From contig NZGG01000037.1 in assembly GCA_002690865.1 (NCBI GenBank), positions 1 to 64,000 on the forward strand: 64,000 nucleotides of DNA, written 5' to 3'. Below the pieces are notes generated by a model. That model was not told the DNA's origin. It saw only the letters and a list, made by a program, of their open reading frames with translations, and did not search any database. This DNA is from Gammaproteobacteria bacterium. Lineage in GTDB: Bacteria > Pseudomonadota > Gammaproteobacteria > Pseudomonadales > Azotimanducaceae. How positions within the stretch are numbered: position 1 is the stretch's first letter; the number at the start of each line of letters is the position of its first letter. The translations under genes were made by a program, and so were the position numbers. Shown in pieces: positions 59,063 to 64,000 of this stretch.

Positions 59063-59796
59063 AAATCGCTCAAAAATCGCTCAATCCTAGAAGCATTTTT
59101 ACCGAAATCTCTTATACCTATCCGCGAAGCAGACCGAATATCCACTTTGGTTCCAATACCATGCTGGCTCAATCTCACTACAACATCATCTTTAAAACCA
59201 AACCAAAATGTAGTGTCAGTCGCCTCGATAATTCCCTTATCTTCATCAACAGCAATAATTTCTAAACCATGTCGACGTAACAGCATATCTGATCGCGACA
59301 AAGCTGATTCAAAATCTAAAAAAGAAATCAAGGTCTTTAAATCAGGATAAGCTTTATGCTGCATCTCAACTCGCTCTTCCTCGCTGACAGCATAAGTGCC
59401 CTGAGAAAAATCGTTATCCGCGTCTGTCTGTCTGGACGAAAGTGTATTGAAAATTGGAGGATCAATTGTATCCGTTGATACATCATGGATAGGTGGCGAG
59501 GTATACCCTTTTACAACCTGAGGACTTATGAATATCAGCGGCAAAAGGCTTATTATTAAACTTAGTAACAGAAGTTTCGTATCTAGATAAAGATCATGTT
59601 TGATTGCGATAAATAACATCATCATAGAAGAAAAAGACACTAGGATACTGCCAACAAGACCCACCATCAGACCGATTATCGATGGTATTAATGACAAAAA
59701 TCCAAATTTATAACTTAGAGGACTAGAGACAAGCACGAACACAAAGGTACCTGCAGCAGCCAATAGTGTCCGACTTGATATTTTGCTTTCTTTCAT
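59059..59796 (-). CDS. DUF1499-like protein with N-terminal TM segments
   Basis: [14 protein letters not shown]...[20 protein letters not shown]...[26 protein letters not shown]. Confidence 0.85.
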   Translation of the reverse strand: MKESKISSRTLLAAAGTFVFVLVSSPLSYKFGFLSLIPSIIGLMVGLVGSILVSFSSMMMLFIAIKHDLYLDTKLLLLSLIISLLPLIFISPQVVKGYTSPPIHDVSTDTIDPPIFNTLSSRQTDADNDFSQGTYAVSEEERVEMQHKAYPDLKTLISFLDFESALSRSDMLLRRHGLEIIAVDEDKGIIEATDTTFWFGFKDDVVVRLSQHGIGTKVDIRSASRIGIRDFGKNASRIERFLSDF

Positions 59797-59837
59797 CGCT
59801 CACCTTTGAGTTAATAGAAGTTTTTTGAGAAGCTACT

Positions 59838-60809
59838 TTGTCATATTTACCTATTTTGATTAACCTCGCAACATGCGAAGAACTTCAGAAGATCAAAGGA
59901 ATCGGACCAAAACGTGCAGCTCGAATTATAAGCTATAGAAATGAGATATCAGAGATTTCAGCGCCAACAGAGCTTATAGCAGCATCCGGCCTAAGTCCCT
60001 TACAGGTAAAGGAACTATCAAAGCAAATAGATTGGTCCCCCTCCCAAGAACTTGTAAATTATAGTAGTAGTACAGTTATTTTCACGTTGCTTTCGAGCAT
60101 CGTTACAATCATCTTCAGCTTCAGCCACATTATGATTAGCCCCACTACAAATACTCAATATGTTCTCAACCTAGCAATAATACTAGTTATTTTTTCTGCA
60201 TGCGGCAACGTCATTGAGCTCTTCCGAGGCCGCAAGATGCCATTTTGGGGACTTTTGGCACTGCTTCTTTTAATGACTGGAATTTTCACTCTTAGTATTC
60301 TTGTTCTACTTCCCTCAACTCATGAACTATCTCCAAATATTATATCAAGCCTCAAAACTGCACTTGTTTTACTTGTACTTTTAAATTTCATCGTCTATCT
60401 AAATATTGGTCCATCTCTCTATTTACGATATCAACTCGCCAAAGGAGCCAGCATTCGCACCTTAAGGATTGCGGAAACGTTATACGGGTATACTTATATT
60501 TTTCTGGCGTTTATATCATTTTATATTTTGATATTCCTAAATTCTGAGCTTTGGTACGAGGAATTATTTTCTTTATGGATAAGCTTCACACTAGTACTCA
60601 ACGGCTTCGAAATGTTAAAGGGAACAAGCCCTTTCCTGTTTAATCTTTCTTCTATGGAAGCGAACAGGATGCGTTTTCTTCTCAGGCAAGAAACGCCTTA
60701 TGAAAGGCCGTTCCCAAAGCCTGATCGAACAACGATAATCGGAAATTTCTATATAGTTTTGGGTGGTGTGATCCTGATCGCTACTTTCGCAACATTACTT
60801 CTAATTTAG
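59838..60809 (+). CDS. N-terminal ComEA-like helix-hairpin-helix fused to polytopic membrane domain
   Basis: INLATCEELQKIKGIGPKRAARIISYRNEISEISAPTELIAASGLSPLQVKEL followed by several hydrophobic segments. Confidence 0.7.
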   Translation: MSYLPILINLATCEELQKIKGIGPKRAARIISYRNEISEISAPTELIAASGLSPLQVKELSKQIDWSPSQELVNYSSSTVIFTLLSSIVTIIFSFSHIMISPTTNTQYVLNLAIILVIFSACGNVIELFRGRKMPFWGLLALLLLMTGIFTLSILVLLPSTHELSPNIISSLKTALVLLVLLNFIVYLNIGPSLYLRYQLAKGASIRTLRIAETLYGYTYIFLAFISFYILIFLNSELWYEELFSLWISFTLVLNGFEMLKGTSPFLFNLSSMEANRMRFLLRQETPYERPFPKPDRTTIIGNFYIVLGGVILIATFATLLLI

Positions 60810-61777
60810 GTGACTACCTTTATGTGCCAGGGCTCATAACGAACCCCAAGCAAATTATGCTTAGGATACCGCATATCTACATAACCGAGATCAACAAGCT
60901 TCTTGAACTCATCTGTCGAAGCAAAGTCTTCCGTGAAATTTTTCGCCCCAAAACCTACCTTACCAACATCAAAATCACCAATGCCATGATAAGAGTGCCC
61001 AGGTGGCGCTAAACTTCTGGATGCTCGCGATAGGTTACCCTTAGACTGGATCGTTTTCGCAAGGAAAAGATGTGTTTGTTTCACTACACTGCGGATACCA
61101 GAAGTCAGAAATACTTTATCCCCTAAGTCTTTTTTCACCTGTGAGTATAGGGCCTCTGCTTCACCACGATAAAGGAAATGACCTGTACGAGGAATCTTCT
61201 TTACCTCTTTTTCCGCAATCTTAAATGTGAGGTTCGTAATAACTTTATCACCGTAGAATCCGTAACCACGAGGATTTTTCGCAAACAATTCCTCCAAAAA
61301 CTCCTTCTCTACGTTAGGAAACTCGCCGACACTAGAATATCGTTTTCCTAATTTGAGTGCATGGTCAAAACCAAGCACATTGAAATTACCGTGTCCTACC
61401 ACATTTTGAACCCTATCCATACGTCTAAAAACACTACCTAACAAAGCATTTTGATTAGGAGTTAAATATACATCCTCGTGATGGGAATTCTCAAAATTTT
61501 CCATCTTCTGGAGATACTTCTTAAGATGATTCGAGTCCGCCAAGATTGGTTTCGTTTGCTGCTCAAAGGCACGTAAAAATGCCACTTTATCTGGCGCAGC
61601 AGTACTCATATGCTGTATGGATTGTGCTAGTTCAAGCGCAGTGGTATCAATGTCCTCATAAGTGTTGGCCAAGACCATCGGTAAAGATTTAGGGATATGT
61701 GATTGCACCGTCATATGGCCACCAATCGCTGCCACGCTAGACGCCGAAAAAATCTTCAAAAGATCTCGTCTTTTCAC
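60806..61777 (-). CDS. VanY/M15B-like D,D-carboxypeptidase with Tat-type signal
   Basis: Tat-like MKRRDLLKIF; PPGHSYHGIGDFDVG and VRYEPWHIKVV metal-site motifs. Confidence 0.75.
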   Translation of the reverse strand: MKRRDLLKIFSASSVAAIGGHMTVQSHIPKSLPMVLANTYEDIDTTALELAQSIQHMSTAAPDKVAFLRAFEQQTKPILADSNHLKKYLQKMENFENSHHEDVYLTPNQNALLGSVFRRMDRVQNVVGHGNFNVLGFDHALKLGKRYSSVGEFPNVEKEFLEELFAKNPRGYGFYGDKVITNLTFKIAEKEVKKIPRTGHFLYRGEAEALYSQVKKDLGDKVFLTSGIRSVVKQTHLFLAKTIQSKGNLSRASRSLAPPGHSYHGIGDFDVGKVGFGAKNFTEDFASTDEFKKLVDLGYVDMRYPKHNLLGVRYEPWHIKVVT

Positions 61778-62162
61778 TTCTAATATCCTAAGGAATTCTT
61801 CAATTATGTTACCGCCTAATTCAACGAAATACTACTCTAAGTAATATCCTAATCTGCACAAGTTTTCCCCTATAATTACGTTCTTTCGATAGCTTCTCTA
61901 ATTCGTCCGCATCGCCACGTATCACGAAGACTTCGGATATAAAATTAAACAAACTTATACAAAAGATACCCAAAAGGAACAACTGTATAGGATTATCAAT
62001 AAGTCGACACCACTACTCTGATTTCAGGCTCTTTTCTCCACAAATATCGCATTTGGGGAATGAAAGATTTCTGTTTGTATTTTAGACAATGCAGAAAAAA
62101 TGTATGTCACTGTTCAATATTAAGACTATTTTCTCGCTTGAGAGAATTAAGTTTTGAAGTTA

Positions 62163-62939
62163 TTACTCTTGTATATTAAGACGAACTAACTCTCTCAAAC
62201 CTATAAGAATTAAATCTGGAACAACTTTATCGAAAAGATTCTCACGGTTAAATAATTGGGCGAAACCACCAGTGCCTATAACTACGGGGTGTTCAGTCGA
62301 AAATTCCTCTTCAGAAATTCTTTTAATCAATTCCCGTACCATACCAACATTTGACCAGTAGAGACCAGCCTGGATACTTTCTATAGTCGATCTTCCAATA
62401 GCTGTTTCTGGCGGGGTAATCTCTACAGAAGGTAATTGGGCAGTATTTTCCTCCAGGGCTCTCATAGAGAGATTCAATCCTGGGATAATATTGCCTCCAA
62501 GGAACTCTTTTTTATAGCTGATAGCACATATTGTAGTCGCGGTCCCGAAGTCCGCTACTATAATATTTCGTTCCGGATATAATTTTAGGGCTCCAACAGC
62601 ATCTGCTATCCGATCTGCACCAACCTCTCGCGGATCACGATAAAGAATTTTTAGTCCTGTTTTCGTGCCCGGCCTAAGTATAAGTGGCTCAATACTAAAG
62701 TACTTCTGGCAAGTGGCACGCAAGGAATAGAGCAAATCAGGGACAACGCAACAAATTGCAACCCTATTAATACTCTCTGGGTCAATATCATTCTCTCGTA
62801 GCACGGTACGAAAGAATACACCCAGTTCATCTGACGAACTACGCAACTGCGATGTACGACGGAAGGTTAACTCTAAGTTTTCGCTATCAAATACTCCTCC
62901 GAAAATCTGAGAATTTCCTACATCCAGGCAAAGTATCAC
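62163..62939 (-). CDS. coaX: Type III pantothenate kinase
   Basis: MILCLDVGNSQIFGGVF...REVGADRIADAVGAL...VADFGTATTICAIS...GGNIIPGLNLSMRAL. Confidence 0.97.
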   Translation of the reverse strand: MILCLDVGNSQIFGGVFDSENLELTFRRTSQLRSSSDELGVFFRTVLRENDIDPESINRVAICCVVPDLLYSLRATCQKYFSIEPLILRPGTKTGLKILYRDPREVGADRIADAVGALKLYPERNIIVADFGTATTICAISYKKEFLGGNIIPGLNLSMRALEENTAQLPSVEITPPETAIGRSTIESIQAGLYWSNVGMVRELIKRISEEEFSTEHPVVIGTGGFAQLFNRENLFDKVVPDLILIGLRELVRLNIQE

Positions 62940-63703
62940 GTCATTAGCTCAACATTATCTATAAGTCGAATAGATGGATCGGTACCGATTTTAGCTGCAA
63001 TAAAGCGCCGACCAAATTTTGTTTGAACATACTCAACATCAAAACCTTCTTTTGTTAACTTTAATCTCACCTCATCATCACTGCTTTTACTACTTATCAA
63101 CTCATAGATCAGAGGCGCTTTTATCCGTTGACAACTACTAAGATTCAAATTGCGTGAGCTTAAGGCTAATCCATCGGGGTCCCTTACAATTGGACATGGA
63201 ATGATTTCTACATCGAGGAAAAATGCTTCTACCATATCTTTTATAAGCGAATATTGTTGATAGTCTTTCTCACCAAAATAAGCTCTATTGGGCCGTACGA
63301 TATTCAGCAATTTCATTACAACAGTCAATACGCCAACAAAATGTCCAGATCTATATGCACCGCACATCTCATATGAGAAGTCTTTCTCTGTAATTTCGTA
63401 ACGGAAACTATCCGGATACATCTGCGTAAGCTTCGGAAGAAGAAGCGCGTCAACCCCAAGAAATTCAAGTTTCTCACTATCCTTCAAAAGAGTTTCTGGA
63501 TAAGCCTCAAGATCTTCATTGCTATCAAACTGGGTTGGATTGACATAAATACTTACAACTGTATTTTTATTTTCTCTTAGACTTCGCTTTACCAACGATT
63601 CATGACCGTCATGTAACGCGCCCATAGTGGGTACGAACCCCAGAGGACCATCTAAGGATTGTCTTTTATTCATAAAGTCAGTAATCGAATCGAAAACTCT
63701 CAT
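62936..63703 (-). CDS. panC: Pantothenate synthetase
   Basis: LGFVPTMGALHDGHESLVKRS...VSIYVNPTQFD...YFGEKDYQQYSLIKDMV. Confidence 0.98.
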   Translation of the reverse strand: MRVFDSITDFMNKRQSLDGPLGFVPTMGALHDGHESLVKRSLRENKNTVVSIYVNPTQFDSNEDLEAYPETLLKDSEKLEFLGVDALLLPKLTQMYPDSFRYEITEKDFSYEMCGAYRSGHFVGVLTVVMKLLNIVRPNRAYFGEKDYQQYSLIKDMVEAFFLDVEIIPCPIVRDPDGLALSSRNLNLSSCQRIKAPLIYELISSKSSDDEVRLKLTKEGFDVEYVQTKFGRRFIAAKIGTDPSIRLIDNVELMT

Positions 63704-64000
63704 CCATAAGTTTCCGTAAGAGCTGGAAAAGATTTACTTCTCACATCATCGTGAAAACTATTCAAAGCATGAGTTATTAACTCACTACTATTCGCATATT
63801 TCCGCAGAAATTTTGGAGAAAAATCTGGATCAACGCCGAGCATATCATGCAATACTAAAACCTGACCATCGGTATGAGGGCCTGCACCGATACCAATTGT
63901 CGGCACAGAAACACTCTTAGATATGCAATCCCCGAGTTTATTTGGGATACATTCAAGTACAATACCAAAACAGCCTGCCTGCTCTAGTTGATTAGCATCA
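63700..64000 (-). CDS. panB: 3-methyl-2-oxobutanoate hydroxymethyltransferase (partial, N-terminus beyond window)
   Basis: Reverse frame is open to the window end: DANQLEQAGCFGIVLECIPNKLGDCISKSVSVPTIGIGAGPHTDGQVLVLHDMLG. Confidence 0.95.
   Translation of the reverse strand, partial: DANQLEQAGCFGIVLECIPNKLGDCISKSVSVPTIGIGAGPHTDGQVLVLHDMLGVDPDFSPKFLRKYANSSELITHALNSFHDDVRSKSFPALTETYG

Overview
This 64 kb, AT-rich window carries ordinary gammaproteobacterial housekeeping genes, about 55 confidently assigned genes at high density. Many junctions are ATGA-type 4-bp overlaps. From memory, the gene order closely follows the Pseudomonas-type chromosome backbone: ampG-yajQ; ampDE; nadC; tRNA-Thr; pilin/pilD/coaE/yacG; argJ-secA; lpxC and the dcw cluster up to mraZ; rnpB; rsmI-lpoA-dolP; sspBA; petABC; rpsI-rplM; zapE; hisD-murA-ibaG; lptCAB-rpoN-(ptsN)-rapZ-(ptsO)-darP; yhdP-rng-maf-mreDCB; gatCAB; coaX-panC-panB. 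There is no CRISPR array, rRNA or intact mobile element. Two kinds of observation stand out. (1) Genes are missing from normally conserved neighbourhoods, with clean junctions. The dcw cluster lacks murF, mraY, murG and ddl; also missing from their usual places are pilB/pilC, hisG/hisC, tldD/pmbA, diaA/yraN, hpf and mla/kdsDC. (2) The nitrogen phosphotransferase system looks decayed or repurposed. A PtsN-like ORF has Tyr where the phospho-acceptor His should be, and a PtsO/NPr-like ORF keeps its ends but lacks its middle; rpoN and rapZ look intact. Other items are a coding-like remnant beside tRNA-Thr(CGT), a perfect 20-bp palindrome before pilD, a likely MraZ operator, and two unusual accessory proteins near the right end. 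Missing genes may simply be located elsewhere in the genome; one window cannot decide that.
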